DNA from: Streptomyces rimosus subsp. rimosus
GTDB taxonomy: Bacteria > Actinomycetota > Actinomycetes > Streptomycetales > Streptomycetaceae
Length of the DNA stretch: 64,000 bases
Direction: 5' to 3'
Assembly (NCBI RefSeq): GCF_000720725.1
Contig: NZ_JOCQ01000010.1
Span: 1 to 64,000 of the forward strand
Shown here one piece after another: positions 33,553 to 42,999 of the stretch. Position 1 is the first letter of the stretch; every line of letters starts with the position of its first letter. Both the position numbers and the translations under genes were made by a program. Below the pieces are notes generated by a model. The model saw only the letters and a program-made list of their open reading frames with translations, had not been told where the DNA came from and ran no database searches.

Positions 33553-34899
33553 GTGAAGGAAATACTGACCGCGATTCAGGCGCCGGATGCCACGGCCGCC
33601 GACTTCGCCGCGCTGCCGCTGCCCGAGTCGTACCGCGCGATCACCGTCCACAAGGACGAGACCGACCTGTTCGAGGGGCTCGCGGGGTGCGACAAGGACC
33701 CCCGCAAGTCGCTGCACCTCGACGAGGTGGCCGTACCCGAACTCGGTCCGGGCGAGGCCCTGGTGGCCGTCATGGCCTCCTCGGTGAACTACAACAGCGT
33801 CTGGACCTCGATCTTCGAGCCGCTGCCGACGTTCGCGTTCCTGGAGCGGTACGGCAAGCGCAACGAACTCGCCAAGCGGCACGACCTGCCGTATCACGTC
33901 ATCGGCTCCGATCTGTCGGGCGTCGTGCTGCGCACCGGTCCCGGCGTCAACGCCTGGAAGCCCGGTGACGAGGTCGTCGCGCACTGCCTGTCCGTCGAGC
34001 TGGAGAGCGCGGACGGCCACGACGACACGATGCTCGACCCCGAGCAGCGCATCTGGGGTTTCGAGACCAATTTCGGCGGTCTCGCCGAGCTCGCGCTGGT
34101 GAAGTCGAATCAGCTGATGCCCAAGCCCGGTCACCTCACCTGGGAGGAGGCGGCGGCCTCCGGTCTGGTGAATTCCACCGCGTACCGTCAGCTCGTGTCC
34201 CGCAACGGCGCGGGCATGAAGGTCGGTGACAATGTGCTGATCTGGGGCGCGAGCGGCGGACTCGGTTCGTACGCGACGCAGTTGGTGCTGGCCGGTGGCG
34301 GCACTCCCGTCTGCGTGGTTTCCAATGAGCAGAAGGCGGAGATCTGCCGTTCCATGGGCGCGGAAGCGGTCATCGACCGTAACGCCGAGGGTTACACGTT
34401 CTGGAAGGACGAGCACACGCAGGACCCCCGGGAGTGGAAGCGGTTCGGCAAGCGCATTCGCGAGCTGACCGGCGGCGAGGACGTGGACATCGTCTTCGAG
34501 CACCCGGGCCGCGAGACGTTCGGCGCGAGCGTGTACGTCACGCGCAAGGGCGGCACCGTCGTCACCTGCGCCTCCACCTCGGGTTACCAGCACCAGTACG
34601 ACAACCGCTATCTGTGGATGTCCCTCAAGCGCATCGTGGGCTCGCACTTCGCCAACTACCGCGAGGCCTGGGAGGCCAACCGCCTGATCGCCAAGGGCAA
34701 GATCCACCCCACGCTGTCCCGGACCTACCCCCTGGCGGAGACCGGGCAGGCGGCGTACGACGTGCACCGCAACCTCCACCAGGGCAAGGTCGGCATTCTG
34801 GCGCTCGCTCCCGAGGAGGGCCTCGGTGTACGGGACGCCGAGTTCCGGGCGCGGCACGTCGACGCCCTCAACCGCTTCCGCGGGGTGCAGGAGGACTGA
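33553..34899 (+). CDS. ccr: Crotonyl-CoA carboxylase/reductase
   Basis: The 448-residue medium-chain dehydrogenase matches Ccr in length and sequence: VMASSVNYNSVWTSIFEPLPTF, HVIGSDLSGVVLRTGPGV, WGFETNFGGLAELALVKSNQLMPKP, VLIWGASGGLGSYATQLVLAGGG (NADPH site), VDIVFEHPGRETFGASVYVTRKGGTVVTCAST and YLWMSLKRIVGSHFANYREAWEAN. It converts crotonyl-CoA, CO2 and NADPH to ethylmalonyl-CoA. GTG at 33553 follows GGAGG. Placed tail-to-tail with the PKS loading gene, it probably supplies ethylmalonyl-CoA to the polyene synthase, as starter precursor or extender. Confidence 0.94.
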   Translation: MKEILTAIQAPDATAADFAALPLPESYRAITVHKDETDLFEGLAGCDKDPRKSLHLDEVAVPELGPGEALVAVMASSVNYNSVWTSIFEPLPTFAFLERYGKRNELAKRHDLPYHVIGSDLSGVVLRTGPGVNAWKPGDEVVAHCLSVELESADGHDDTMLDPEQRIWGFETNFGGLAELALVKSNQLMPKPGHLTWEEAAASGLVNSTAYRQLVSRNGAGMKVGDNVLIWGASGGLGSYATQLVLAGGGTPVCVVSNEQKAEICRSMGAEAVIDRNAEGYTFWKDEHTQDPREWKRFGKRIRELTGGEDVDIVFEHPGRETFGASVYVTRKGGTVVTCASTSGYQHQYDNRYLWMSLKRIVGSHFANYREAWEANRLIAKGKIHPTLSRTYPLAETGQAAYDVHRNLHQGKVGILALAPEEGLGVRDAEFRARHVDALNRFRGVQED

Positions 34900-34917
34900 T
34901 CCGCACCACGACTGACG

Positions 34918-34955
34918 CGACTGTGGGGCCGGTCCGCGGACCGGCCCCACAGTCG
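34918..34955. terminator. Strong bidirectional terminator
   Basis: A perfect 38-base inverted repeat (arms of up to 19 bp, centre between 34936 and 34937) lies between the convergent ccr and PKS loading genes. It can form a very stable hairpin on either transcript. Confidence 0.85.
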
Positions 34956-35010
34956 TGTCTCCGGACAACGGGTGGGTGCGGGTGCTCCGGAACGCACCCG
35001 CACCCGCCCG

Positions 35011-38000
35011 TCAGTGCTCCGCGTCCATCAGCCGGAACAGGTCCTCGTCGCTGGCCGACGTGAGGTCCAGGGGGCCGTCGGAACCGCTGTCCGTACCGCC
35101 GTCCCGCCCCGCCGTCATCGCCTTCAGCCGTGCCACCGCCTCCGCCGGGACCTCCGCGCCCGCCGTGAGCAGCGACTCCAGTTCGGCGACGACCGCGTTC
35201 ACATCGCGTGCGGCGGTGGCGGGCCGCGCGAGGCGTTCGCGTACGAGGCGGACGACCGCGTTCGGCGTGGGGTGGTCGTAGACGAGCGTGGCGGGGAGCC
35301 GCAGGTCCGTGGCCGCGATGAGGCGGTTGCGGAGTTCGACGGCGTTCACCGAGTTGATGCCCATCTCCTTGAACGTGTGGCCGCCCTCGCCGTCGAGCGG
35401 TTCCCGGCCGCCGAGTACGGCCGAGGTCTCGGCGAGCACCAGGGACCGTACGTACGCGTCCTGTTCGGCGTCTTCGAGGCCGGACAGACGGGTCTCCAGC
35501 CCGGACGGCTCCTCGTCGGCCGCCGGCGCGCCCGCGTCGATCGCCGCACCCGCGAAACCGCCCCCGGCCGCCGCTCCCGCGCCCACCGGCCCCGCCGCAA
35601 GCCAGAACCGCCGCCGCTGGAACGCGTACGTCGGCAGGTCGGCGGGCCGGGCCCCGGGCAGTACCGCGTCCCAGTCGACGGGGGCGCCGTGGGCGTGCAC
35701 CCGGGCGGCCGCGGTGAGCAGGGCCTGCCGGTCCGGCGTCCCGGTGCGCAGGCTCGGCACCACGGCGGTCCCGGGCTGCGGGCCGGCCGCCTCCAGGCAC
35801 TCGTCGATCATGGGGGTGAGCGTCGGCTCGGCGCCCAGCTCCAGGAAGCCGGTGACGCGCTCGTCCCGGAGCCGGCCGATCGCGTCCTTGAACCGTACGG
35901 GCTGCCGCACGTGCCGTACCCAGTAATCCGGGTCGCGCGCCTCCTCGTCGGTCAGCGGGAGGCCGGTGACAGTGGAGACGAGGGGGATGGCGGGCGTGCC
36001 GTAGGACAGCGTACGGACGACCGCGCGGAACTCCTCCAGGATGGGCTCCATCAGCGGGGAGTGGGCCGCGACGCTCACCGGGATCCGGTGGGTCTTGTGA
36101 CCGGCGGCCCGGAGGCGGTCCGTGAGGTCGATGAGCGGGGCCTCGACGCCGGACAGTACGAGGGAGTGCGGCCCGTTGACGGCCGCGACCGCCATGGAGC
36201 CCGTCGTCTCCTCCGTGAGCCACTCCCGTACCTCGTCCTCCGAGATGCGCACCGCCACCGTCGCGCCGCCGGGCGGCAGCGTGCCCATCAGCCGGCCCCG
36301 GGCGGCCACCAGGGTGGAGGCGTCCTGGAGAGAGAGGATGCCGGTCACATGCGCGGCGGCGATCTCGCCGGCCGAGTGGCCGGCCAGGAAGTCCGGGGCC
36401 ATGCCCCAGGACTCGAACAGCCGGTACAGGGCGACCTGTAGGGCGAACAGCGCGGGCTGCGAGTAGACGATGTCGTTCAGGAGCGCCGCGTCCTCGGAAT
36501 CGGGTTCCGCCCAGATCACCGAGGTCAGCGGACGGGCCAGCAGCGGGTCCAGTGCGGCGCAGACCTCGCGCAGGGCCTTGCCGAAGACCGGGAACGTCTC
36601 GGCCGCCGCGCGCCCCATGCCGGGGCGCTGGCCGCCCTGCCCGGAGAAGACGAAGGCCAGCCCGCCCGGCGCGGAGTCGTACGGGGTGACCTCCGCGGTC
36701 CGCTCCCCGCGCCCGAACGCGGCCAGCATCCGCGCCCGGTCGGAGCCGCTGACGACGGCCCGGTGCCGGTGCCGGGTACGGGTGGTGGCCAGGGCGTGGG
36801 CGATGTCCTGCGTACGCAGGCCGGGGTGGGCGGTCACGTGCTCGGCCAGACGGCGGGCCTGTCCGCGCAGCGCCGTCCGGCTCCGGGCGGACAGCACCCA
36901 CGGTACGGCCGTGTCGTCGGCCGCTTCCGGGGCCGGAGCCGCCGTTGCGGGCGGGAGCTGCGCCTCGTCCGGGGCCTCCTCCAGGATCACGTGCGCGTTG
37001 GTGCCGGTGAGCCCGAAGGACGACACTCCCGCCCGGCGCGTGCGTCCGCTCTCCCGTGGCCAGGAGCGCGCCTCGGTCAGCAGCCGTACCGTTCCGGCGG
37101 ACCAGTCCACCTTGGTCGAGGGGGCCTCCACGTGCAGCGTCCTGGGCAGGACGCCGCGGCCCAGCGCGAGGACCATCTTGATGACCCCGACGACCCCGGC
37201 GGCGGCCTGCGTGTGCCCGAGGTTCGACTTCACCGACCCCAGCCACAGCGGCCGTCCCTCCGGCCGCTCCCGGCCGTAGGTGGCCATCAGGGCCTGGGCC
37301 TCGATCGGGTCGCCGAGCGGAGTGCCGGTGCCGTGGCCCTCCACCGCGTCCACGTCCCGCGGCGTCAGCCGGGCGTCGGCCAGGGCCTGGCGGATGACGC
37401 GCTGCTGCGCGGGGCCGCTCGGAGCGGTGAGCCCGTTGGAGGCGCCGTCCTGGTTGACGGCGGAGCCGCGGACGAGCGCCAGCACGCGGTGTCCGTTGCG
37501 GCGGGCATCGCTCAGCCGCTCCAGCAGCAGCAGTCCCGCTCCTTCCGCCCACGCGGAGCCGTTGGCGGTGTCCGCGTACGCCTTGGAGCGCGAGTCGGGG
37601 GCGAGCGCGCGCAGCCGGGCGAAGTGGGTGAAGGGCGCCGGGGTCGCCATGACGGTGACGCCGCCGGCCAGTGCCAGGTCGGTCTCGCCCGACCGCAGGG
37701 AGCGGCAGGCCAGGTGCAGGGCGACGAGGGAGGACGAGGAGGCGGTGTCGACCGTGAGGGCGGGGCCTTCGAGCCCGTAGGTGTAGGCGATGCGCCCGGA
37801 GATCGCGCTGTTGGCGGCCCCGGTGCCGAGCATGCTCTCCCACTCGCTGGGCACGGCGGACGCGGTGGCGCCGTAACCGCGCTCCATCGCGCCGGTGAAC
37901 ACGCCCGTGCGGGTGCCCTTCAGGGACGCCGGGTCGATGCCCGCGCGCTCGAAGGTCTCCCAGGCCGCCTCCAGGAGCAGGCGCTGCTGCGGGTCGGTGG

Positions 38001-40269
38001 CCGTCGCCTCGTGGTCGGACAGGCCGAAGAAGCCCGCGTCGAAGTCGCCCGCGTCGGGCAGGAAGCCGCCTTCGCGTGCGTAGCAGGTGCCCGGGCGGTC
38101 GGGGTCCTCGTCGAAGAGGCGGTCCAGGTCCCAGCCGCGGTCGTCCGGGAAGGCGCGCATCGCGTCGGTCCCGTCGGCCAGCAGCTGCCACAGGGCGTCG
38201 GGAGAGTCGGCACCGCCCGGCAGCCGGCAGGCCATGCCGACGATCGCCACCGGGTCGGCCTCGCCGGCCGGGGACATCCGCGGCTCCTCCATCGTCCCCG
38301 GCGCCTCCGTCCTTCCCGACGCCTGCGCCGAGGACGGCTCGTCCTGGTCGGCCAGTACGTGCGCGACGGCCCGCGGGGTCGGGAAGTCGAAGGCCAGCGT
38401 GACCGGGAGGGACAGTCCGGTCTCCTCCCGCAGCAGGTTCCGCAGCCGTACCGCGAGGACGGAGTCGAGGCCGAGCCGGCGGAATTCGGTGTCGGGGAAT
38501 TCGGTGTCGGGCAAAGGCGCGTCGGGAAGGGCGGGGCCGGTCGGGCCACCGCTGCTGCCGAGGACCTGGCCGACGCAGTCGCGTACGAGTTCCAGCGCGT
38601 CCTCCGCCGTGTCCGGCGGGACCGCGCCGAGGCGGGCCGCGACGGGCGCCGCCTCCAGGCCGGTGAGCAGCCGTTCCTTGAGCCCCCGGCGGTCGAGCTT
38701 CCCGGCGGGGGTGTGGGGCAGCTCGCGCACGGTGACCAGTTCGAGGGGGATCTTGTGGTCGGCGAGGCCCAGCCGGCGCAGGTAGGCGGTGACCTCGGTC
38801 AGCCCGATCGTGCGGTCGGCGCGGTCGGTCACGACCAGGCACGGGTACTCCCCGAGCCGGTCGTCCGGCGCGCCCGCCACGGCCAGCGGGCCCAGGCCCG
38901 CGAGGTCCGCGAGCAGGCTCTCGACCTCGGTGGCGCTGAACTTCCGGCCCCCGGTGTCGATCACCTCGGCCGCCCGGCCGTGCAGGACGACCACGCCGTC
39001 CGCGCCGATGGCCGCGATGTCGCCGGTCTTCAGCCAGCCGTCCCCGGTGAGGGCCGAGCGGGTCAGCTCCGGCTCGCGGAAATAGCCGCGGAACATCGCA
39101 GGACCCCGGTACTGGAGATCGCCCGTCTCCCCCGCCACACGCTCCTCGCCGTGCTCGTCCACCACCCGTACGCGCACGCCGCCGACCGGTTCTCCCACGC
39201 TGCCGTCGGGGTGGTGGGCCCGGGTGTGGGTGCCGGTGCCGATCTCGGACATGCCCCACACCACGACGAGTTCGCAGGCGAGGGCGGCGCGTACCTGTGC
39301 GGCGAGCGCGGGCGCGAGGGCGGCGCCCGCCGTGCGCACCTGGTGCGGCGCGAAGCCCGCCGGCTCGTCCGTCCGGGCGAGCCGCGCGACGATTTCCCGC
39401 AGTTGGGCGGGTACGGCGAAGACGACGCGGGGGTTGTGCTGCCGCGCCAGTGCCAGGAAGCGGTCCGCGTCCCAGCCGGTGAGCAGTACCTGCGTCCGGG
39501 CGGCGAACAGCGCCGTGTGCAGGGACTGGAGCCCGAACAGGTGGGTCATCGGGCAGGTGGTGAGGACCGTGCCGTCGAAGGCGTCGGCGGACTCGGCCAC
39601 GACGGCCGCGGTGTTCGCCAGCAGGCCGTCGTGGGTGTGCACGCACAGCTTGGGCCGCGCCGAGGTGGTGCCCGAGGAGGGGATCAGGGCGAGTGGCATG
39701 TCGGGGGTGAGATGTACCTGCCGGGGCTCGCTGCCCGTCCAGGCCGTCAGCAGCCCGTGCAGCGTTCCGGTCTCCGGCTCTTCGGCCTCGTCCTCCGACG
39801 CCCCGGCCAGCAGCACGCCGCGCAGCGTCGGCACGCTCTCCAGCAGCGAGCGGGCCGTTGCCGTGCTCTCGCTGCCGGAGGCCGACAGGACGAGGAGTAC
39901 GGGCTCCGCGCGGGTCAGCAGCGCCTGGACCTCCGCGGGCGGGGTGCCCTGGTGGACGGGCAGCAGTACTGCGCCGACGGCCGCGACGGCCAGGTGCAGG
40001 GTCTGGAACTCCCAGCTGTTCGGCAGCCGCGCCGCCACCACGTCACCGGGTCCGACGCCCGATTCCTGGAGGCCGCGGGCCAGCGCGCCGACATCCGCCC
40101 GCCACTGCGCCCACGTCCACGAACGGTCCCCGTCGACGACGGCCACCGCGCCGGGATCGGCCTCCGCGGCGGCCTCGAACACCTCGGGCAGCGTGTGGCC
40201 GCCCCGTACCTCCGTCGCGTCGGTGGGCGGCTGGATCACATAGTCAGCTGTGTGGACGGGCACCATCAC
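35011..40269 (-). CDS. PKS loading protein: CoL-ACP-KS(S)-AT-ACP (PimS0/RimA-like)
   Basis: The 1752-residue protein has an acyl-CoA ligase domain (about residues 1-540: IPSSGTTSARPK at 195-206, YRGPAMFRGYF, GDGWLKTGD, PAGKLDRRG at about 520), an ACP (LGLDSV, Ser about 601), a KS (about 675-1100), an AT (about 1190-1490) and a second ACP (MGINSVNAVEL, Ser about 1638), ending in a docking tail (SASDEDLFRLMDAEH). The KS reads VDTASSSSLVALHLA: the active-site Cys is Ser (codon TCC, 37740-37738), the hallmark of decarboxylating loading KS domains. The AT has GHSAG and a VAAH signature where module ATs have HAFH. It ends the GT-DegT-P450-ferredoxin-PKS operon. The architecture matches loading proteins of tetraene clusters. 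Confidence 0.92.
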   Translation of the reverse strand: MMVPVHTADYVIQPPTDATEVRGGHTLPEVFEAAAEADPGAVAVVDGDRSWTWAQWRADVGALARGLQESGVGPGDVVAARLPNSWEFQTLHLAVAAVGAVLLPVHQGTPPAEVQALLTRAEPVLLVLSASGSESTATARSLLESVPTLRGVLLAGASEDEAEEPETGTLHGLLTAWTGSEPRQVHLTPDMPLALIPSSGTTSARPKLCVHTHDGLLANTAAVVAESADAFDGTVLTTCPMTHLFGLQSLHTALFAARTQVLLTGWDADRFLALARQHNPRVVFAVPAQLREIVARLARTDEPAGFAPHQVRTAGAALAPALAAQVRAALACELVVVWGMSEIGTGTHTRAHHPDGSVGEPVGGVRVRVVDEHGEERVAGETGDLQYRGPAMFRGYFREPELTRSALTGDGWLKTGDIAAIGADGVVVLHGRAAEVIDTGGRKFSATEVESLLADLAGLGPLAVAGAPDDRLGEYPCLVVTDRADRTIGLTEVTAYLRRLGLADHKIPLELVTVRELPHTPAGKLDRRGLKERLLTGLEAAPVAARLGAVPPDTAEDALELVRDCVGQVLGSSGGPTGPALPDAPLPDTEFPDTEFRRLGLDSVLAVRLRNLLREETGLSLPVTLAFDFPTPRAVAHVLADQDEPSSAQASGRTEAPGTMEEPRMSPAGEADPVAIVGMACRLPGGADSPDALWQLLADGTDAMRAFPDDRGWDLDRLFDEDPDRPGTCYAREGGFLPDAGDFDAGFFGLSDHEATATDPQQRLLLEAAWETFERAGIDPASLKGTRTGVFTGAMERGYGATASAVPSEWESMLGTGAANSAISGRIAYTYGLEGPALTVDTASSSSLVALHLACRSLRSGETDLALAGGVTVMATPAPFTHFARLRALAPDSRSKAYADTANGSAWAEGAGLLLLERLSDARRNGHRVLALVRGSAVNQDGASNGLTAPSGPAQQRVIRQALADARLTPRDVDAVEGHGTGTPLGDPIEAQALMATYGRERPEGRPLWLGSVKSNLGHTQAAAGVVGVIKMVLALGRGVLPRTLHVEAPSTKVDWSAGTVRLLTEARSWPRESGRTRRAGVSSFGLTGTNAHVILEEAPDEAQLPPATAAPAPEAADDTAVPWVLSARSRTALRGQARRLAEHVTAHPGLRTQDIAHALATTRTRHRHRAVVSGSDRARMLAAFGRGERTAEVTPYDSAPGGLAFVFSGQGGQRPGMGRAAAETFPVFGKALREVCAALDPLLARPLTSVIWAEPDSEDAALLNDIVYSQPALFALQVALYRLFESWGMAPDFLAGHSAGEIAAAHVTGILSLQDASTLVAARGRLMGTLPPGGATVAVRISEDEVREWLTEETTGSMAVAAVNGPHSLVLSGVEAPLIDLTDRLRAAGHKTHRIPVSVAAHSPLMEPILEEFRAVVRTLSYGTPAIPLVSTVTGLPLTDEEARDPDYWVRHVRQPVRFKDAIGRLRDERVTGFLELGAEPTLTPMIDECLEAAGPQPGTAVVPSLRTGTPDRQALLTAAARVHAHGAPVDWDAVLPGARPADLPTYAFQRRRFWLAAGPVGAGAAAGGGFAGAAIDAGAPAADEEPSGLETRLSGLEDAEQDAYVRSLVLAETSAVLGGREPLDGEGGHTFKEMGINSVNAVELRNRLIAATDLRLPATLVYDHPTPNAVVRLVRERLARPATAARDVNAVVAELESLLTAGAEVPAEAVARLKAMTAGRDGGTDSGSDGPLDLTSASDEDLFRLMDAEH

Positions 40270-40347
40270 TCCCGGATCGCTCTGAGCGCTTTCGTCTGTC
40301 GTGGGGGCGGGCCGGGGTTCACACGCGAGCTCCTGCCCGGTCGGGGG

Positions 40348-40539
40348 TCAGCCCTCGTGCACGGTGATGGCCCGGGACGGGCACAGGCCGCCGGCCAGCC
40401 GGGCGGCGGCCTCCTGGTCGGCGCCGGGCTCGGCGAGCAGGGTGACGATGCCGTCCTCGTCCTGGTCGAAGATCGCGGGCGCGTTCAGCACGCACTGGCC
40501 CGCCCCGACGCAGCGGTCGGAGTCAACGGTGATACGCAT
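40348..40539 (-). CDS. 3Fe-4S-type ferredoxin
   Basis: The 63-residue protein has Cys10, Cys16 and Cys53 (DRCVGAGQCVLNAP, GGLCPSRAI), the three-cysteine pattern of small P450-partner ferredoxins in Streptomyces. It lies 81 bases downstream of the P450 gene in the same operon and is the obvious electron donor for it (PimF/NysM-like role). Confidence 0.92.
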   Translation of the reverse strand: MRITVDSDRCVGAGQCVLNAPAIFDQDEDGIVTLLAEPGADQEAAARLAGGLCPSRAITVHEG

Positions 40540-40620
40540 GTCGGGTTCTCTCCTGCGGTGGATGGGGGACGCCCGGCGGCCGGTGGTGCCGGGCCGCCGG
40601 GCGGGTGGGGCCGGGTCCGC

Positions 40621-41859
40621 TCACCAGCGGACGGGCAGCTCGTGCAGGCCGTAGAGCACGCCGTCGTACTTGATGTTCAGCCCGTCGTCGGGAAGGTCGA
40701 GCCGCAGATTCGGAATGCGCTCGAAGAGCTTGCGGTAAGCGACCTCCATCTCGACCCGCACCAGGTTCTGCCCCAGGCACTGGTGGACGCCGTAGCCGAA
40801 GGCCACATGGCCGCGGGCGGAGCGGGAAGGGTCGAAGGCGTGCGGGCACGCGAAGAGGTTCTCGTCGTAATTGGCCGCGGCGACCAGCGGCACGATGCCC
40901 TCGCCCGCCTTGATGCGCTGCCCGGCGATCTCCACGTCCTCGACGGCCACGCGCAGGGACACCAGGTCGGCGACCGAGTGGAAACGCAGGGTCTCCTCCA
41001 CGGCCCGCTCGTCACCGATCCACTGGGGGTTCTTCAGCAGGGTGACGATGCCGAGCGCGATGTTGTTGGCCGTGGTCTCGTGGCCGGCGATGAGCAGCAG
41101 CATCAGCACGCCGGACATTTCATGGGCACCGATGGCGCCGGTGGCCAGCAGCCGGGTGACGATGTCGTCGCCGCCCCACTTCTGCTTGATGTCGATCAGC
41201 CGGTTGATGTACCGCAGGAGGTCCTTGGCGGCGGCCGAACGTTCCTCGTCGGAGAAGGCACGGAACGAGACCAGGACCCGGGTGCGGGACTCGAAGAATT
41301 CCCGGTCGGCGGGCGGCACGCCGAGCAGTGCCGAAATCACCAGGGACGGAATGGGCAGGGTGAAGTCGGCGACGAGATCGGCGGTGTTGCCGGCGGCCAG
41401 CATCGCGTCCAGCTGCGCGTCCACCGTGCGCTCGATCGCGGGCTTCATCGCGCGGACGCGCCGGACGGTGAACTCCGGGATGAGGGCCTTGCGGAACCGG
41501 TCGTGTTCGGGCGAGTCCATGCCCACGAACCAGCCGGGAACCTGGCTCTGCTTGGGTACGCCGATCGTCTCCCCGACATTGGGGAAGCCCGCGTGCTCGG
41601 GGTTGGAGCTGATACCCGGGTTGGTCAGGACGGCGCGTACGTCCTCGTGCCGGGTGACCAGCCATACCCGTTTGCCGTCGGGCAGATGCGAGAGCACCAG
41701 CCCTTTCCGGTCGCGGTAGTCGGCGTATTCGGGCGGCGGGAACGGTATGCCGGGAGCGCGCAGCGGGAAGTCGACGACCAGCGGGTCCGTGTCGGTGGCC
41801 GCGGCCGTCGCTCCCGTGACCGGGCAGGTGGCCTGCGTGGCCGGTTCGGTGTGCGTCAT
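40621..41859 (-). CDS. Cytochrome P450 (PimG/NysN-like, exocyclic methyl oxidation)
   Basis: The 412-residue P450 has I-helix LLIAGHETTANN (about residues 242-253), K-helix EETLRF, and haem loop VAFGYGVHQCLGQNLVR (about 350-366) with the axial Cys. The CYP105-like N-terminus (VVDFPLRAPGIPFPPPEYADYRDRKGL) and the pairing with a 3Fe-4S ferredoxin, aminotransferase and GT fit the polyene P450 that oxidises the C-methyl branch to a carboxyl. It is 28 bases downstream of the aminotransferase gene. Assignment is by family and context. Confidence 0.88.
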   Translation of the reverse strand: MTHTEPATQATCPVTGATAAATDTDPLVVDFPLRAPGIPFPPPEYADYRDRKGLVLSHLPDGKRVWLVTRHEDVRAVLTNPGISSNPEHAGFPNVGETIGVPKQSQVPGWFVGMDSPEHDRFRKALIPEFTVRRVRAMKPAIERTVDAQLDAMLAAGNTADLVADFTLPIPSLVISALLGVPPADREFFESRTRVLVSFRAFSDEERSAAAKDLLRYINRLIDIKQKWGGDDIVTRLLATGAIGAHEMSGVLMLLLIAGHETTANNIALGIVTLLKNPQWIGDERAVEETLRFHSVADLVSLRVAVEDVEIAGQRIKAGEGIVPLVAAANYDENLFACPHAFDPSRSARGHVAFGYGVHQCLGQNLVRVEMEVAYRKLFERIPNLRLDLPDDGLNIKYDGVLYGLHELPVRW

Positions 41860-41887
41860 GGGTGGGAATCCCCTTTCGGACCGGCCG

Positions 41888-42946
41888 TCAGCCGGCGCCG
41901 TAGAACGCGCGGACCCGGTCGATGATGACGTCCTGGTCGGCGGCGGTCAGTCCGGTGTGGGTGGGCAGGTACAGGCCGTCCTCGGCGAAGGTGTTCGCCT
42001 TGAGCGAGGGCCAGTCGGGGTGGAAATACATGGGCTGCCGGCTCATCGGCTTGAAGAACAGCCGGGTCTCGATGGACTCCCCGGCCAGGAATTCCCGCAG
42101 CGCCTCGCGGCGTTCGGCACGCAGGTCGTACATCCACAGCACGTCCCGGGGCGGCATCAGCGTGATACCGGGGACATCGGCCAGCCCCTCGTCGTAGCGC
42201 TTCTCGATTCCGCGGCGCACTTCGAGGATCTCGTCCAGGCGCTCGGTCTGGGCGAGCGCGACGGCGGCCTGCATGGCCGTCATGCGGTAGTTGTACGCCA
42301 CCTTCTTGTGCAGGAAGCTGTGGTCCTTGGTGAACGCCATGGCCCGCAGGTGCGCCATCTGCCCGGCGAGTTTCGGGTCGTCGGTGAGGCAGATGCCGCC
42401 CTCCCCCGCCGTGATGATTTTGTTGGCGAACAGCGAGTAGCAGGCGATGTCACCGACCGGGCGGATGCCGTGCGCTTCGGCGCTGTCCTCCACGACCCGC
42501 AGGTTGTACTGGTACGCGATGTCCATCACCGCGTCCATGTCGCACCGCCGGCCGTAGATGTGCACCGGCATCACGGCCTTCGTGCGCGCCGTGATCTTCT
42601 CCTCGATACGGGTGACATCGATGTTGAGGTCGTCACCGCAGTCCACGAACACGGGCGTGGCGCCGGTGTACGTGACCGCCCACGCCGAGGCGATCATCGT
42701 GAACTCCGGGACGATCACCTCGTCGCCCGGGCCGATGCCCAGCGCCCGCAGCGCGAGGGTGAGCGCCGCCGTTCCCGAGGAACAGGAAACGCCGTGCGCG
42801 ATGCCGTTGTAGTCGGCGAAGGCACGCTCGAACCGCCCGACCATCGGGCCCTGGGACGAAATCCATCCGTCCTCGACGGCGCCGGTCAGATACGCCAGCT
42901 CGTTGCCCTCCAGAGCGGGCCTGGACACGGGATACTTGAACGACAT
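41888..42946 (-). CDS. DegT/DnrJ/EryC1 aminotransferase (mycosamine synthesis, PimC/NysDII-like)
   Basis: The 352-residue protein has the DegT fold: PLEGNELAYLTGAV-type start, SSGTAALTLALRALGIGPGDEVIVPEFTMIASA, VVEDSAEAHG (PLP Asp) and CYSLFANKIITAGEGG (PLP Lys in FANK). It transfers an amino group to a keto-deoxyhexose, forming the 3-amino sugar mycosamine in polyene pathways. ATG at 42946 gives MSFKYPVSRP. It follows the glycosyltransferase by 53 bases in one operon. No GDP-mannose dehydratase lies in the window; it may be further along the cluster. Confidence 0.9.
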   Translation of the reverse strand: MSFKYPVSRPALEGNELAYLTGAVEDGWISSQGPMVGRFERAFADYNGIAHGVSCSSGTAALTLALRALGIGPGDEVIVPEFTMIASAWAVTYTGATPVFVDCGDDLNIDVTRIEEKITARTKAVMPVHIYGRRCDMDAVMDIAYQYNLRVVEDSAEAHGIRPVGDIACYSLFANKIITAGEGGICLTDDPKLAGQMAHLRAMAFTKDHSFLHKKVAYNYRMTAMQAAVALAQTERLDEILEVRRGIEKRYDEGLADVPGITLMPPRDVLWMYDLRAERREALREFLAGESIETRLFFKPMSRQPMYFHPDWPSLKANTFAEDGLYLPTHTGLTAADQDVIIDRVRAFYGAG

Positions 42947-42999
42947 CCGCTGTCTCTTCCTTGCCTTTTCATGGTCCACGGACAGATATGCGTGCGGTG

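Noticed and set aside
34868..39646. A 1592-codon open frame on the minus strand
   Set aside because: It is an out-of-phase shadow of the loading PKS, composed of Arg/Gly/Pro-rich sequence without domains, produced by GC bias.
36763..41925. A 1720-codon open frame on the plus strand
   Set aside because: Antisense shadow of the PKS and P450 genes; no domain or ribosome-binding site supports it.
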